Source: Mycobacterium scrofulaceum (GTDB taxonomy: Bacteria; Actinomycetota; Actinomycetes; Mycobacteriales; Mycobacteriaceae). Taken from it: DNA of 64,000 nucleotides. The DNA lies in the NCBI RefSeq assembly GCF_001667885.1, contig NZ_LZJW01000019.1, positions 124,001-188,000 on the forward strand, read 5' to 3'. This document shows, one piece after another, positions 9,789-18,696 of this stretch (position 1 is its first letter; each line of letters starts with the position of its first letter). The notes beneath the pieces are model-generated. The model was not told the origin of the DNA. It was given only the letters and a program-made list of their open reading frames with translations, and ran no database searches. A program made the translations under genes and the position numbers.

Positions 9789-9915
9789 GACCGCTCCTTC
9801 GCCGTGCCGACAACCAGGTACCGCAGCACTTCGAGCGTACCCGCGGCCTCACCTGCGCGGGTAACGACTCAGCGCGGAACGGGCGCCCGCCGATCGGCCG
9901 TCAAGCGAGCGGCCG

Positions 9916-10410
9916 TCAGCCGACCGGGGCGATCAAGGTCTGGCCCGCCACCAGGTTCGGCGAGTTCATGTCGTTGAGTTCACGGATGCGGTCGGCGACC
10001 TGGCGGGCGGGCGCGTCCGGCGCCACCCGGTGCGCCACGTCCTGCAGCGACTCCCCCGCCTCCACGCGCACGACGGCCAACCGGTCCGGGACGTGCGCGG
10101 CCGAGCTGCCGGAGTCGCCGTTGAGCACCTGACCGACGTTGCCGACCAGGCCCAGCCAGAGCGTGATCGCGCCGGCGGCCAGGGCGAGCCAGATCGTGGT
10201 TACCACCGTGACGGGACGCTTGCGGTGGGGCGCCGCCGACACCGCGACGCCGGTGCCGTAGTAGCGGGTGGGTGCGCCCGCGGGCCTCGACGGCGCGGGC
10301 CGCCGGGACCGGGCCAGGCCGTCCCGGCCGTAGCGAAGCCCCTGGGCGGGTCCGTTGACCGGACGCCGAGGGCTGGTGGTACGCGGCGCCAGCGTGTGGA
10401 TGGTTGTCAT
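9916..10410 (-). CDS. DNA-damage-induced LysM-type envelope protein (Rv2719c/ChiZ-like)
   Basis: 164-residue single-pass membrane protein: a basic cytoplasmic N terminus, one membrane segment near residues 68-92 ([21 protein letters not shown]), then an extracytoplasmic LysM-like domain ([34 protein letters not shown]). The ATG at 10410 has AGGA seven bases upstream; the in-frame start at 10482 is rejected because it lies in the control region. In M. tuberculosis, Rv2719c is damage-inducible independently of RecA and its overproduction affects cell division. The same PafBC-type promoter is present here. Divergent from lexA. Confidence 0.88.
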   Translation of the reverse strand: MTTIHTLAPRTTSPRRPVNGPAQGLRYGRDGLARSRRPAPSRPAGAPTRYYGTGVAVSAAPHRKRPVTVVTTIWLALAAGAITLWLGLVGNVGQVLNGDSGSSAAHVPDRLAVVRVEAGESLQDVAHRVAPDAPARQVADRIRELNDMNSPNLVAGQTLIAPVG

Positions 10411-10434
10411 CTGCGTTCCTCCGGTCAACTTGAT

Positions 10435-10490
10435 TCGCTCAGCTGTTCGACTGTATCGCTCGTGTGTTCGAAATCCGAACATGTGAGCGA
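10435..10490. promoter_or_regulatory. Cluster of three degenerate LexA (SOS) boxes
   Basis: Three 16-mers resemble TCGAAC-N4-GTTCGA. Two at 10435-10450 and 10456-10471 both read TCGCTC-N4-GTTCGA and are offset by exactly 21 bp. A third at 10475-10490 reads CCGAAC-N4-GAGCGA. Each of the first two keeps one perfect half-site and has two mismatches in the other half; the third has one and two. They sit between the PafBC-type promoter and the start of the Rv2719c-like gene. LexA binding here is inferred. Confidence 0.5.
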
Positions 10491-10509
10491 AGCGTGTCGC
10501 ACGAGTCGA

Positions 10510-10532
10510 ACGCTAGACCACGCCACCGACAA
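10510..10532 (-). promoter_or_regulatory. RecA-independent (PafBC-type) damage promoter of the Rv2719c-like gene
   Basis: Read on the minus strand: TTGTCGGTG (10532-10524), eight bases, then TAGCGT (10515-10510). This matches the RecA-NDp consensus TTGTCRGTG-N8-TAnnnT exactly. The same arrangement occurs upstream of recA in this window. It predicts quinolone/mitomycin induction without RecA, as reported for M. tuberculosis Rv2719c. Confidence 0.85.
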
Positions 10533-10651
10533 CTTCGTGGCCGCTAGAGCTGACATGCGATCGAAATACCCGATCTGCCGAAGAGTTACACCTTTGTGAT
10601 TCACGACTTCGGCGCGGCTTTTCGGCGCCAGGAGGCCGCGCGACACGCTAG

Positions 10652-10667
10652 TCGAACACATGTTTGA
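10652..10667. promoter_or_regulatory. LexA operator (SOS box) of lexA
   Basis: TCGAACACATGTTTGA matches TCGAAC-N4-GTTCGA with one mismatch. Its right half overlaps the -35 element at 10664-10669, so bound LexA would block its own promoter. Confidence 0.88.
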
Positions 10668-10692
10668 TTCTTGGGCGCGGGGGGGTTACATT
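10664..10692 (+). promoter_or_regulatory. lexA promoter, leaderless
   Basis: TTGATT at 10664-10669 and TACATT at 10687-10692 are 17 bp apart. The ATG of lexA begins 8 bp after the -10 box, so the transcript probably starts at the A of ATG. The -35 lies inside the SOS box. Confidence 0.7.
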
Positions 10693-10699
10693 CAGTGCC

Positions 10700-11398
10700 A
10701 TGAGCGACAGCAGCGACACCTCATCGGCCGGCACGGACGGCCGGTTGCACGCCGTGGATTCATCGCTGACCGAACGGCAGCGCACCATCCTGAACGTCAT
10801 TCGCGCGTCGGTCACCAGCCGCGGCTACCCGCCGAGCATCCGGGAGATCGGTGACGCCGTCGGCCTGACGTCGACGTCGTCGGTGGCTCATCAGCTGCGC
10901 ACGCTGGAGCGCAAGGGGTACCTGCGTCGCGACCCGAACCGCCCCAGGGCGGTCGACGTCCGCGGCGCCGACGACGAGGTGGCGGCGCCGGCCACCGACG
11001 TCGCCGGCTCGGATGCCCTGCCGGAGCCGACGTTCGTGCCGGTCCTCGGGCGCATCGCCGCCGGCGGGCCGATCCTCGCCGAGGAAGCCGTCGAGGACGT
11101 CTTCCCGCTGCCGCGCGAGCTGGTCGGCGAGGGCACGCTGTTCCTGCTCAAGGTCGTCGGCGACTCGATGGTCGAGGCCGCGATCTGCGACGGCGACTGG
11201 GTCGTGGTGCGTCAGCAGAACGTCGCCGACAACGGCGACATCGTCGCGGCCATGCTCGACGGGGAAGCCACCGTGAAGACGTTCAAGCGCGCCGGCGGTC
11301 AGGTATGGCTGATGCCGCACAACCCCGCGTTCGACCCGATTCCCGGCAACGAGGCGACCGTGCTCGGCAAGGTCGTCACGGTGATCCGCAAGGTCTAA
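10700..11398 (+). CDS. lexA: SOS repressor LexA
   Basis: Self-cleaving repressor of the SOS regulon. The 232-residue product has an N-terminal winged helix (about 20-85; [41 protein letters not shown]) and a C-terminal S24 peptidase domain. The cleavage bond is Ala121-Gly122 (RIAAGGP), the nucleophile Ser156 (VVGDSMVE), the general base Lys193 (ATVKTFKR). The ATG at 10700 is chosen because an upstream in-frame ATG at 10664 lies inside the SOS box and the promoter gives a leaderless transcript here. Divergent from the Rv2719c-like damage gene and convergent with the LGFP protein gene. Confidence 0.97.
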   Translation: MSDSSDTSSAGTDGRLHAVDSSLTERQRTILNVIRASVTSRGYPPSIREIGDAVGLTSTSSVAHQLRTLERKGYLRRDPNRPRAVDVRGADDEVAAPATDVAGSDALPEPTFVPVLGRIAAGGPILAEEAVEDVFPLPRELVGEGTLFLLKVVGDSMVEAAICDGDWVVVRQQNVADNGDIVAAMLDGEATVKTFKRAGGQVWLMPHNPAFDPIPGNEATVLGKVVTVIRKV

Positions 11399-11409
11399 CC
11401 GGGGCGGGC

Positions 11410-13626
11410 TCAGTCCGCCTTGACGAAGCCGTTGGCCTGCGCGACTTCTTCGCTGGCCAGCCAGATCTCGGCGAGCGTGTCGTGGTAGAGCTCGCTGCCC
11501 GGCGTGTAATACAGCCCGAAGCGGGCGCTCGCCTTGATCGGGTATCCCTCGGGCACCTGGTAGGGGTCGTCCAACGGTAGGTGGATGGTCGGGCGCCCCG
11601 GCAATCCCGGCGCGTCGCCGTCCTCGTCGTCCGCGGCCGCGTGCCGCCCGCCCCGCTGCTCGGGTGCGACGACGGCCGCGGCGGCCGGCTCGGGAGCCGC
11701 GGCTTCCGGAGCGGCATCCTCCGGGGTGGGGGCCTCGGCTACGTCTGCGGGGACGTGCGGCACGGCCACATCCGGATGTTGGGGCTCGTCGGCGAGGGCT
11801 TCGGGTGCGCCGTCCTCGTACTCCGGAGGAGTGGGTGGCACCCCGGCGTCGAGGTACTCGGCGTCCACGTACTCCCCGTCCGCGCGGTCGGCCTGCGGGT
11901 AGGCGGGCTCGTGCGCGTCGCCGGCGTACTCGCCTTCGATGTACTCGGTCTCGGCGTAATCCGCGTCGCTGTACTCGGATTCGGCGTAATCGGGCTCGGC
12001 ATAATCGCTTTCGGCGTAGCCGGGTTCCGTTTCGGGGTAGCCGGCCTCCGACAGCGCCGCCGGGGACACCGCGGCGAAGGAGTCGGTGTCCACCGCGTCG
12101 GGGTCCTGCTCCTCGTCCCCGTACGCACCCTCGTCCGCGCCGCGCCGCCGCCAGCTGACCCGCCCGGCAGCCTCGGCTTCGGGCGCCTCCGGCTGGCCGG
12201 CGAACTGCTCGGAGCTGACGTCACCGGGCCCCCAGTGCTCCTCGCCCGCGGGCTCGTAACCGAGGTCGCGGTGCGGCTCGTAGCCGGCGCCGGCACGTGC
12301 GACCCGCCGCCGGCGCCAGCCGAGGGCCAGCAACCCGGCCAAGACGATCAGCACCAGCACCGGAATGCCGGCCAGCAGCCACCACCACTGCCACGCGAAC
12401 TTCTTGGCATGGGCGGGCGTCGCCGAAGTGCTCGGCTGGTTCTGCCCGGAGACCTGCAGGCCCGAGAGCAACGGCGCGAGATTGGCCGGGTCGGTGCTGA
12501 ACGTGTTCTTCGCCCGGTTCCACGAGATCTTGCCGCCGACGAACTGCTGGGAGACCACGTCGCCGTCCACGGATTGGTCGCCGACGGGCGCGCCCAGCTT
12601 GCCGGTCGGCCCGCGCAGCTTGTCCCACGCCGCCTTCATGGCGCCGCGCACCACGAACGCGCCGCGCTCCGACGTCCAGAAGATCACCGGTTTGTCGGCA
12701 CCGGAGAAGGTGACGACGCGGCTGGACGGGATGCCACCGTCGGCTTCGTTGGCGGTGGGGAAACCCAGGTCGCTGCCGGCCGGGCCGCCGAGCGACTCGT
12801 ACTTGGCCAGGATGTTGGTCTCGACGGCGTTCGCCCCGGTCGCCGGGCTGAAATACACCTTGCCGTTGGCGAAGTCCTGGACGATGCCGTCGCCGCCGAT
12901 CGGGTACTGCGCGCCCTTCTTGACGCCGAGCGGTCCGTTCGGGCCGCCGGCGGCGCGCCAGGCCATGTTGATGGCCGCGGTGGGATCGATCGCCACCTGC
13001 AGACCCTTCAGCTGGTCGGCCAATCCCGGTGGCTCCGTGGTGAACTGCTTGGTCTGCCGGTTCCACGAGACCTGGCCGCCGCTGAACTTCTGGGCGGACA
13101 CCTCGCCGTTGTAGGTTTCGTCGCCGACCGGAACGCCGAGCACCCCACCCGAGCTGCCGAGCTTGTCCCACGCGGCGTTGATCGCGCCGCGCACCACGAA
13201 CGCGCCGTGGTCGGGCGTCCAGAAGATCACCGGTTTGTCGCTGGCCGAGAAGGTGGCGACCCGGCTGTCGGGGCCGGCAAGCCCGGGCACCTCGTTGATC
13301 GCCGGGAAGCCCAGATCGCTGCCGGCGGGTCCGCCCAGCATCTCGTATTTGTCGAGGATCGGCCCGTAGACGAATTTGGCGCCGGTCGCCGGCGTGAAGA
13401 ACATCTTGCCGCCGTCGAAGTCCAGCTCGAAGCCGTCACCGGCGGGGTACACGTCACCCTTGCGGGGGCCCAGCGGTGAACCGTCGCCGCCGGCCTTCTC
13501 CCAGGCGGCCATCATGGCCGCCTCGGCGTCGCCGATCGGAGACGCCGCCGCGGAAGGCGCCAGCAAGGCGGCGGTGGTGGCGATGGCGGTCAAGGTGACC
13601 AGTGCGCTCCCGACCAGCCTGCGCAT
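11410..13626 (-). CDS. LGFP-repeat envelope protein with acidic Tyr-rich tail (Rv2721c-like)
   Basis: 738-residue exported, membrane-anchored protein. Residues 1-28 are a signal peptide ending ...APSAAA. Residues about 30-390 contain LGFP-type repeats (SDLGFPAINE, SDLGFPTANE, GVLGVPVGDE, GKLGAPVGDQ), which elsewhere bind cell-wall glycans or mycolates. A membrane segment (WWLLAGIPVLVLIVLAGLLALGW) and basic stop-transfer follow at about 415-440. The rest is a long acidic, low-complexity cytoplasmic tail with Y-A-E/D-x units. It ends in a conserved module (FGLYYTPGSELYHDTLAEIWLA) like the small mycobacterial module I know as the sunset domain. The ATG has AGAGAGG upstream. Confidence 0.88.
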   Translation of the reverse strand: MRRLVGSALVTLTAIATTAALLAPSAAASPIGDAEAAMMAAWEKAGGDGSPLGPRKGDVYPAGDGFELDFDGGKMFFTPATGAKFVYGPILDKYEMLGGPAGSDLGFPAINEVPGLAGPDSRVATFSASDKPVIFWTPDHGAFVVRGAINAAWDKLGSSGGVLGVPVGDETYNGEVSAQKFSGGQVSWNRQTKQFTTEPPGLADQLKGLQVAIDPTAAINMAWRAAGGPNGPLGVKKGAQYPIGGDGIVQDFANGKVYFSPATGANAVETNILAKYESLGGPAGSDLGFPTANEADGGIPSSRVVTFSGADKPVIFWTSERGAFVVRGAMKAAWDKLRGPTGKLGAPVGDQSVDGDVVSQQFVGGKISWNRAKNTFSTDPANLAPLLSGLQVSGQNQPSTSATPAHAKKFAWQWWWLLAGIPVLVLIVLAGLLALGWRRRRVARAGAGYEPHRDLGYEPAGEEHWGPGDVSSEQFAGQPEAPEAEAAGRVSWRRRGADEGAYGDEEQDPDAVDTDSFAAVSPAALSEAGYPETEPGYAESDYAEPDYAESEYSDADYAETEYIEGEYAGDAHEPAYPQADRADGEYVDAEYLDAGVPPTPPEYEDGAPEALADEPQHPDVAVPHVPADVAEAPTPEDAAPEAAAPEPAAAAVVAPEQRGGRHAAADDEDGDAPGLPGRPTIHLPLDDPYQVPEGYPIKASARFGLYYTPGSELYHDTLAEIWLASEEVAQANGFVKAD

Positions 13627-14166
13627 GTGACCTCTCTGCCCGTTCACCAAGCCTCCCAGCCAACGGCTACGGCTCTATCAGCGGCTATGCCCGTAGCTGC
13701 ACAGCCGGCGAGGGGGCCGTACTCCGACCGCGCGGAAACAGCCCCGCGCCGATCCGCATTATCGCCGGGCTCGCATAACTTTGCTCCAACCAACGAGAAA
13801 TACGAAGTCAAATCACGCATATTACAAAAACGGATACCACGCCGATGTCGAAATGATGCCGAGCCACGCTCAAATCGCGACGGACCGCACCGTCGCCGGC
13901 GTGACGTCCGGCTTATCGCGCCGACTTCCGAACCGGGCGCACGCCTGCGCAATGGGGCACACGCGTGGCCGAACCGGCCCGGCTTGTCGCCCGTGCCGCG
14001 GTTTTCCCGATGCGCCATTGCACGGGTGTACCCAAAACACATGCGCCGACGGTACGTGAAGCCATTAACTCAGCGACGATCCACCCGAAAATGGCCGGCC
14101 GGCGGACATTGACGGCGTTTGCCGACCGCCGCGAATTGACCGTTCTTGTGCGATGCCGTTGCGGGT
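13627..14166. other. Intergenic region of about 540 bp, no gene seen
   Basis: Visibly lower in GC than its surroundings, especially 13770-13860. Overlapping short ORFs on both strands are Arg/Pro-rich, have no ribosome sites and no third-position GC bias. No tRNA, riboswitch core or insertion-sequence end was recognised. In M. tuberculosis, Rv2722 and Rv2723 are remembered between these flanks, so this may be the scar of their loss. The promoter of the LGFP gene should lie near 13640-13700. Confidence 0.5.
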
Positions 14167-15327
14167 CTAGACCCCGAGGCTGCGGCCGATGATCTCCTTC
14201 ATGATCTCGGTCGTGCCGCCGTAGATGGTCTGCACCCGCGCGTCCAGATAGGCTCGGGCGACGGGGTATTCGCGCATGTAGCCGTAGCCGCCGTGCAGTT
14301 GCAGGCAACGGTCGATCAGGTGCACCTGCTTCTCGGTGGAGTACCACTTGGCCATGGCCGCCTGTTCGGCCGTCAGCTTCTTGTCCAGGTGCAGGCGGAT
14401 GAACTCGTCGACCATCATGCGCACCACGGTGGCCTCGGTCGCCAGCTCGGCCAGCACGAAGCGGCTGTTCTGGAAGCTGCCGATCGGCTTACCAAATGCC
14501 TTGCGTTCCTTGGTGTATTGCACCGTGTCTTCCAGTACCTGCTCCATCGCCGCGGCCGCCATGATGGCGATCGAGATCCGCTCCTGGGGCAGGTTCTGCA
14601 TCAGGTAGATGAACCCCATGCCCTCCTGCCCCAGCAGGTTCTCGGCGGGAACGTGCACGTCGGTGAACGACAGCTCGGCGGTGTCCTGCGCGTCCAGCCC
14701 GATCTTGTCCAGGTGCCGGCCGCGCTCGAAGCCCTCCATGCCGCGTTCGACGACGAGCAACGAAAAGCCTTGCGCGCCTTTCTCCGGATCGGTCTGCGCA
14801 ACCACGATCACCAGATCGGAGTTGATTCCGTTGGTGATGAACGTCTTTGCGCCGTTGAGCACGTAGTGGTCGCCCTGCTTGACGGCGCGGGTCTTGATGC
14901 CTTGCAAGTCGCTGCCGGTTCCTGGTTCGGTCATCGCGATGGCGGTGATCAGCTCGCCGGTGCAGAACTTCGGCAGCCAGCGCTGTTTCTGCTCCTCGGT
15001 GGCCAGGGCCAGCAGGTAGGGCGCCACGATGTCGTTGTGCAGCCCGAAGCCGATGCCGCTGTAGCGACCGGCGGTGGTCTCCTCGGTGATGATCGTGTTG
15101 TACCGGAAGTCCGGGTTGCCCCCGCCGCCGTATTCCTCGGGGACGGCCATGCCCAGGAAGCCCTGCTTGCCGGCCTCGAGCCACACGCCGCGGTCGACGA
15201 TCTTCGCCTTCTCCCATTCGTCGTGGTGGGGCGCCACGTGGCGCTCGAGGAAGGCGCGGTAGGACTCGCGGAACAGCTCGTGCTCCGGCTCGAAAAGAGT
15301 GCGCTGGTACTTGACGGCACTGCCCAT
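14167..15327 (-). CDS. fadE20: Acyl-CoA dehydrogenase FadE20
   Basis: FAD flavoenzyme catalysing the first oxidation of acyl-CoA beta-oxidation; 386 residues. The N-terminal helical domain, middle beta domain (AMTEPGTGSDLQGIKTRA) and C-terminal helical domain (ERKAFGKPIGSFQNSRF; LHGGYGYMREYPVARAYLD; IYGGTTEIMKEIIGR) are in normal order. The ATG at 15327 has GGAGG eight bases upstream; an in-frame start at 15375 would lie within the operator. A TetR-type palindrome at 15371-15388 lies just upstream. Chain-length specificity cannot be read. Orthologous by position to Rv2724c, downstream of hflX. Confidence 0.93.
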   Translation of the reverse strand: MGSAVKYQRTLFEPEHELFRESYRAFLERHVAPHHDEWEKAKIVDRGVWLEAGKQGFLGMAVPEEYGGGGNPDFRYNTIITEETTAGRYSGIGFGLHNDIVAPYLLALATEEQKQRWLPKFCTGELITAIAMTEPGTGSDLQGIKTRAVKQGDHYVLNGAKTFITNGINSDLVIVVAQTDPEKGAQGFSLLVVERGMEGFERGRHLDKIGLDAQDTAELSFTDVHVPAENLLGQEGMGFIYLMQNLPQERISIAIMAAAAMEQVLEDTVQYTKERKAFGKPIGSFQNSRFVLAELATEATVVRMMVDEFIRLHLDKKLTAEQAAMAKWYSTEKQVHLIDRCLQLHGGYGYMREYPVARAYLDARVQTIYGGTTEIMKEIIGRSLGV

Positions 15328-15370
15328 GTGGATGACCTCCGGCGACTGGAAACTCTGCCGCCCAACATAT

Positions 15371-15388
15371 ACCAACCAGACGGTTGGT
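15371..15388. promoter_or_regulatory. TetR-type operator upstream of fadE20
   Basis: Perfect inverted repeat ACCAACC-AGAC-GGTTGGT, with outer T/C flanks, in the 93-bp gap between hflX and fadE20. The ACCAACC/GGTTGGT arms are typical of mycobacterial TetR-family lipid regulators. The cognate repressor is not in the window. Confidence 0.7.
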
Positions 15389-15420
15389 CGGCAGAGGCCG
15401 GGTGACCCGGCCGGGCCGGG

Positions 15421-16842
15421 TCAGCCCGTGGAGAACTCCTGCAGGCGCCCGGCCAGCGCCACCGGGACCCGCGCCTTGATCCGGGTGCCGTCGGGGTTGT
15501 GCTCCTCTTGCTGCACGCGCCCGTCGGCGTGCAGCCTGGCAACCAGGTCACCGCGGTCGTACGGAATCACCACATCCACGGCCGTGTCGGCGGGGATGGC
15601 CAGCTCGCCCATCCGGCACCGCAGGGCCTCGATGCCTTCCCCCGTCCTGGCCGAGACGAACACGGCGCCGGGCAGGGCGTGACGCAGTTCGGCCAGCGTC
15701 AGGCCGCTCGCGGCGTCGACCTTGTTCACGACCAACAGCTCGGGCGGCGGGTCGCCGTGATGGTCGGCGATCACGTCGGAGATCACCTCGCGCACGGCGT
15801 TGATCTGGGCCAGCGGGTTGACGTCGGATCCGTCGACCACATGCAGCAACAGGTCGGCGTCGACGACCTCCTCCAGCGTGGAGCGGAAGGCTTCGACGAG
15901 TTGGGTGGGCAGGTGCCGGACGAACCCGACGGTGTCGGTGAGCACCAGCGGCCGACCGTCGGTGAACTCCGCGCGGCGGGTGGTGGGCTCCAGCGTGGCG
16001 AACAACGCGTCCTGCACCAGCACCCCGGCCCCGGTCAGCGCGTTGAGCAGGCTCGACTTGCCGGCGTTGGTGTAGCCGACGATCGCGATCGACGGCACGT
16101 CGCTCTGCCTGCGGCGGCTGCGCTGGGTGTCGCGGACCTGTTTCATGTCCTTGATCTCGCGGCGCAGCTTGGCCATTCGTTCGCGGATGCGGCGGCGGTC
16201 GGTCTCGATCTTCGTTTCACCTGGACCGCGCAGGCCCACGCCTCCCCCGCTGCCGCCCGCACGGCCACCGGCCTGCCGGGACATCGACTCACCCCAGCCG
16301 CGCAGCCGCGGCAGCATGTACTCCATCTGGGCCAGCGACACCTGCGCCTTGCCCTCCCGGCTGGTGGCGTGCTGGGCGAAGATGTCCAGGATCAGCGCGG
16401 TGCGGTCGATGACCTTCACCTTCACCGCCTTTTCCAGGGCGGTGAGCTGCGCCGGGGACAGTTCACCATCGCAGATCACGGTGTCGGCGCCGGTCGCCAG
16501 CACCACCTCGCGCAGCTCCTGGGCCTTGCCCGAGCCGATATAGGTCGACGGGTCGGGCTTGTCGCGGCGCTGGATGAGGCCTTCGAGCACCTGGGAACCG
16601 GCGGTCTCGGCCAGGGCGGCCAGCTCGGCCATGCTGGCCTCGCTGTCGGCGGCGGTGCCGTCGGTCCACACGCCGACGAGCACGACGCGCTCCAGGCGGA
16701 GCTGTCGGTACTCGACCTCGGATACGTCGGTGAGTTCGGTGGACAGCCCGGCGACGCGGCGCAGCGCCGACCGTTCTTCCAGGGCGAGTTCGCCGGTGCT
16801 CGGCTCCGGCACAGCGGGTTTGGAGAATTCAGGATGTGTCAT
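15421..16842 (-). CDS. hflX: Ribosome-associated GTPase HflX
   Basis: GTPase that splits or rescues stalled 70S ribosomes under stress. Of about 473 residues, the N-terminal HflX domain (VLVGVWTDGTAADSEASMAEL; STYIGSGKAQEL) is followed by a coiled-coil linker (REIKDMKQVRDTQRSRRR) and the G domain with P-loop GYTNAGKSS, DTVGF and NKVD. A Gly-rich insert (GGRAGGSGGGVGLRGPGETKIETD) before the G domain is the family signature. The start is uncertain: ATG at 16842 or GTG at 16863, neither with a good ribosome site. Runs 46 bp downstream of dapF, probably one operon with miaA-dapF. Confidence 0.95.
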   Translation of the reverse strand: MTHPEFSKPAVPEPSTGELALEERSALRRVAGLSTELTDVSEVEYRQLRLERVVLVGVWTDGTAADSEASMAELAALAETAGSQVLEGLIQRRDKPDPSTYIGSGKAQELREVVLATGADTVICDGELSPAQLTALEKAVKVKVIDRTALILDIFAQHATSREGKAQVSLAQMEYMLPRLRGWGESMSRQAGGRAGGSGGGVGLRGPGETKIETDRRRIRERMAKLRREIKDMKQVRDTQRSRRRQSDVPSIAIVGYTNAGKSSLLNALTGAGVLVQDALFATLEPTTRRAEFTDGRPLVLTDTVGFVRHLPTQLVEAFRSTLEEVVDADLLLHVVDGSDVNPLAQINAVREVISDVIADHHGDPPPELLVVNKVDAASGLTLAELRHALPGAVFVSARTGEGIEALRCRMGELAIPADTAVDVVIPYDRGDLVARLHADGRVQQEEHNPDGTRIKARVPVALAGRLQEFSTG

Positions 16843-16888
16843 AGGCAATACAAGATGATGCACGGCGGATCGGCGTCGTGCACTCGAA

Positions 16889-17761
16889 TTAACGTCGCTG
16901 CGCTTCCCACCATTCCCCCATGATCTCCCCGTGCGCCACCAACACCGATGATCCCCTCAGGTAGCTGGTGGCGTCGGTGATGGTGACGACGACGTCGCCG
17001 CCCGGCACCCGCACGTTCAGCGTGCCGGTGTCCGCGCCGGCGGCGGCCAGCGCGGCGACCGTGGCCGCGACCGTGCCGGTGCCGCAGGAGCGGGTCTCGC
17101 CGACGCCCCGCTCGTGCACGCGCATCCGGACCGCGCCGTCGGCCGGCGCCGTGAGGACTTCGATGTTGACCCCCTCGGGGAACTGGGCGTGATCGAAGGT
17201 CACCGGCGCCGCCACGTCCAGCCCGGCGAGTTCCTCAACGGTCAGGTCGGGGTCCACGCACGCGAGATGGGGGTTGCCGACGTCGACCGCCAGGCCGGAG
17301 AACCGGCGGCCACCGACGACTGCGCTGCCGGGGCCCAGCGCGTTGGCCTTGCCCATGTCGACGCTGATGTCGGCGTGCGTCGCGCCGGCGTGGTGCACGG
17401 TGATCGGCCGCGGACCGGCGGGCGACCCGATCACGAACTCGTCGCGGGACTCCATGCCGCTGGCCCGCAGGTAATGCGCGAACACCCGGATGCCGTTGCC
17501 ACACATCTGGGCGATGGAACCGTCCGCGTTGCGGTAGTCCATGTACCAGTCGGGCGCGGCCACGCCGTCGGGCAGGCGGTCCAGCACGCCGGCCGCCACC
17601 GCGGCCCCGGCGGTGGTGACCCGCAGCACGCCGTCGGCGCCCAATCCGCGCCGCCGGTCACAGAGGGCGGCCACCCGGGCGGCGGCGAGGTCGAGGGCGG
17701 CCTCCGCGTCCGGGAGCACCACGAAGTCGTTCTCCGTGCCGTGGCCCTTCGCGAAAATCAC
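16889..17761 (-). CDS. dapF: Diaminopimelate epimerase
   Basis: Converts LL- to meso-diaminopimelate for lysine and peptidoglycan synthesis. It is PLP-independent and uses a pair of cysteines. The 290-residue product shows both: Cys87 in MCGNGIR and Cys226 in RSCGTGT, one in each half of the duplicated fold. The N terminus [13 protein letters not shown] is typical of the mycobacterial enzyme. It follows miaA by 4 bp, so the two are transcribed and probably translated together. Its pathway partners dapA and dapB are also in this window. Confidence 0.97.
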   Translation of the reverse strand: MIFAKGHGTENDFVVLPDAEAALDLAAARVAALCDRRRGLGADGVLRVTTAGAAVAAGVLDRLPDGVAAPDWYMDYRNADGSIAQMCGNGIRVFAHYLRASGMESRDEFVIGSPAGPRPITVHHAGATHADISVDMGKANALGPGSAVVGGRRFSGLAVDVGNPHLACVDPDLTVEELAGLDVAAPVTFDHAQFPEGVNIEVLTAPADGAVRMRVHERGVGETRSCGTGTVAATVAALAAAGADTGTLNVRVPGGDVVVTITDATSYLRGSSVLVAHGEIMGEWWEAQRR

Positions 17762-17765
17762 CTGC

Positions 17766-18689
17766 TCAGGATACGTGGCTCAGAACTGCCAGCGCTTCGT
17801 CGACGAGCCGGGCGCCCCCTTTTTCAGAGTCCAGCCAATGAATCCGGTGGTCGCGGCGGAACCACGACCGCTGCCGGCGCACATAGCGTCGGGTGCCCAC
17901 GTAGGTCTGTTCGCGCGCGTCCCGCAGCCGCTCGGCGCCACCCCCGGCGTCGAGCGCCTCGATCACCTGGGCGTAGCCCAGGGCGCGCGAGGCGGTGACC
18001 CCGTCGCGCAGGCCCTCGGAAAGCAGCGCGCTCACCTCGTCGACCAGGCCCTGGTCGAACATGGCGTCGGTGCGGCGGGCCAGGCGCTCGTCCAGAGTCG
18101 TTGTCTGGCAGTCCAATCCGACGATGGCGGTGTCCCACCTCGGGGCGCCGATGCGCGGGGCGGACGCGGCGAACGGCCGTCCGGTCAGCTCGACCACTTC
18201 GAGCGCCCGCACGGTGCGCCGGGCGTCGGTCGGCAGGATGGCCGCCGCGGCGGCGGGATCCCGACGGGCCAGCTCGGCGTGCAGCCCGCCGACGCCGACC
18301 TCGGCCAGCCGCCGCTCCCAGCGCGCCCGCACCGCGGGGTCGGTCGCCGGGAACGACCAGTCGTCGAGCAGGGATTGGATGTAGAGCATGGAGCCGCCCA
18401 CGATGATCGGGACGGCGCCGCGGGCCGCGATCGCCTCGATGTCCGCGGCGGCCGCGCCTTGATAGCGGGCGACCGTCGCCGTCGCGGTCACGTCCAACAC
18501 GTCGAGCTGGTGATGCGGGATGCCGCGGCGTTGCCCGACGGGCAGTTTGGCCGTGCCGATGTCCATGCCGCGATAGAGCTGCATGGCGTCGGCGTTCACG
18601 ATCTCGGCGGTGCCGAGCCGTTCGGCGACGTCGAGCGCCAGCTGTGACTTGCCGGTGCCGGTGGGGCCGATGATCGCCAGTGGTCGCAC
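17766..18689 (-). CDS. miaA: tRNA dimethylallyltransferase MiaA
   Basis: Adds the dimethylallyl group to N6 of A37 in tRNAs reading UNN codons; MiaB, also in this window, then methylthiolates the product. The 307-residue protein has the P-loop GPTGTGKSQ at residues 8-16, the [15 protein letters not shown] substrate-binding stretch and the [11 protein letters not shown] motif near the C terminus. It starts at GTG 18689. The 7-bp gap to the upstream LigB-like gene and 4-bp gap to dapF indicate one operon. Confidence 0.96.
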   Translation of the reverse strand: MRPLAIIGPTGTGKSQLALDVAERLGTAEIVNADAMQLYRGMDIGTAKLPVGQRRGIPHHQLDVLDVTATATVARYQGAAAADIEAIAARGAVPIIVGGSMLYIQSLLDDWSFPATDPAVRARWERRLAEVGVGGLHAELARRDPAAAAAILPTDARRTVRALEVVELTGRPFAASAPRIGAPRWDTAIVGLDCQTTTLDERLARRTDAMFDQGLVDEVSALLSEGLRDGVTASRALGYAQVIEALDAGGGAERLRDAREQTYVGTRRYVRRQRSWFRRDHRIHWLDSEKGGARLVDEALAVLSHVS

Positions 18690-18696
18690 GATCGCC

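Noticed and set aside
11581..13479. 632-codon plus-strand ORF antisense to the LGFP protein gene
   Set aside because: Arg/Gly/Val-rich translation without ribosome site; the minus-strand frame has signal peptide, LGFP repeats and membrane helix.
13627..14112. 161-codon plus-strand ORF in the 540-bp gap
   Set aside because: Arg-rich composition, no third-position GC bias and it begins inside the signal peptide region of the divergent LGFP gene.
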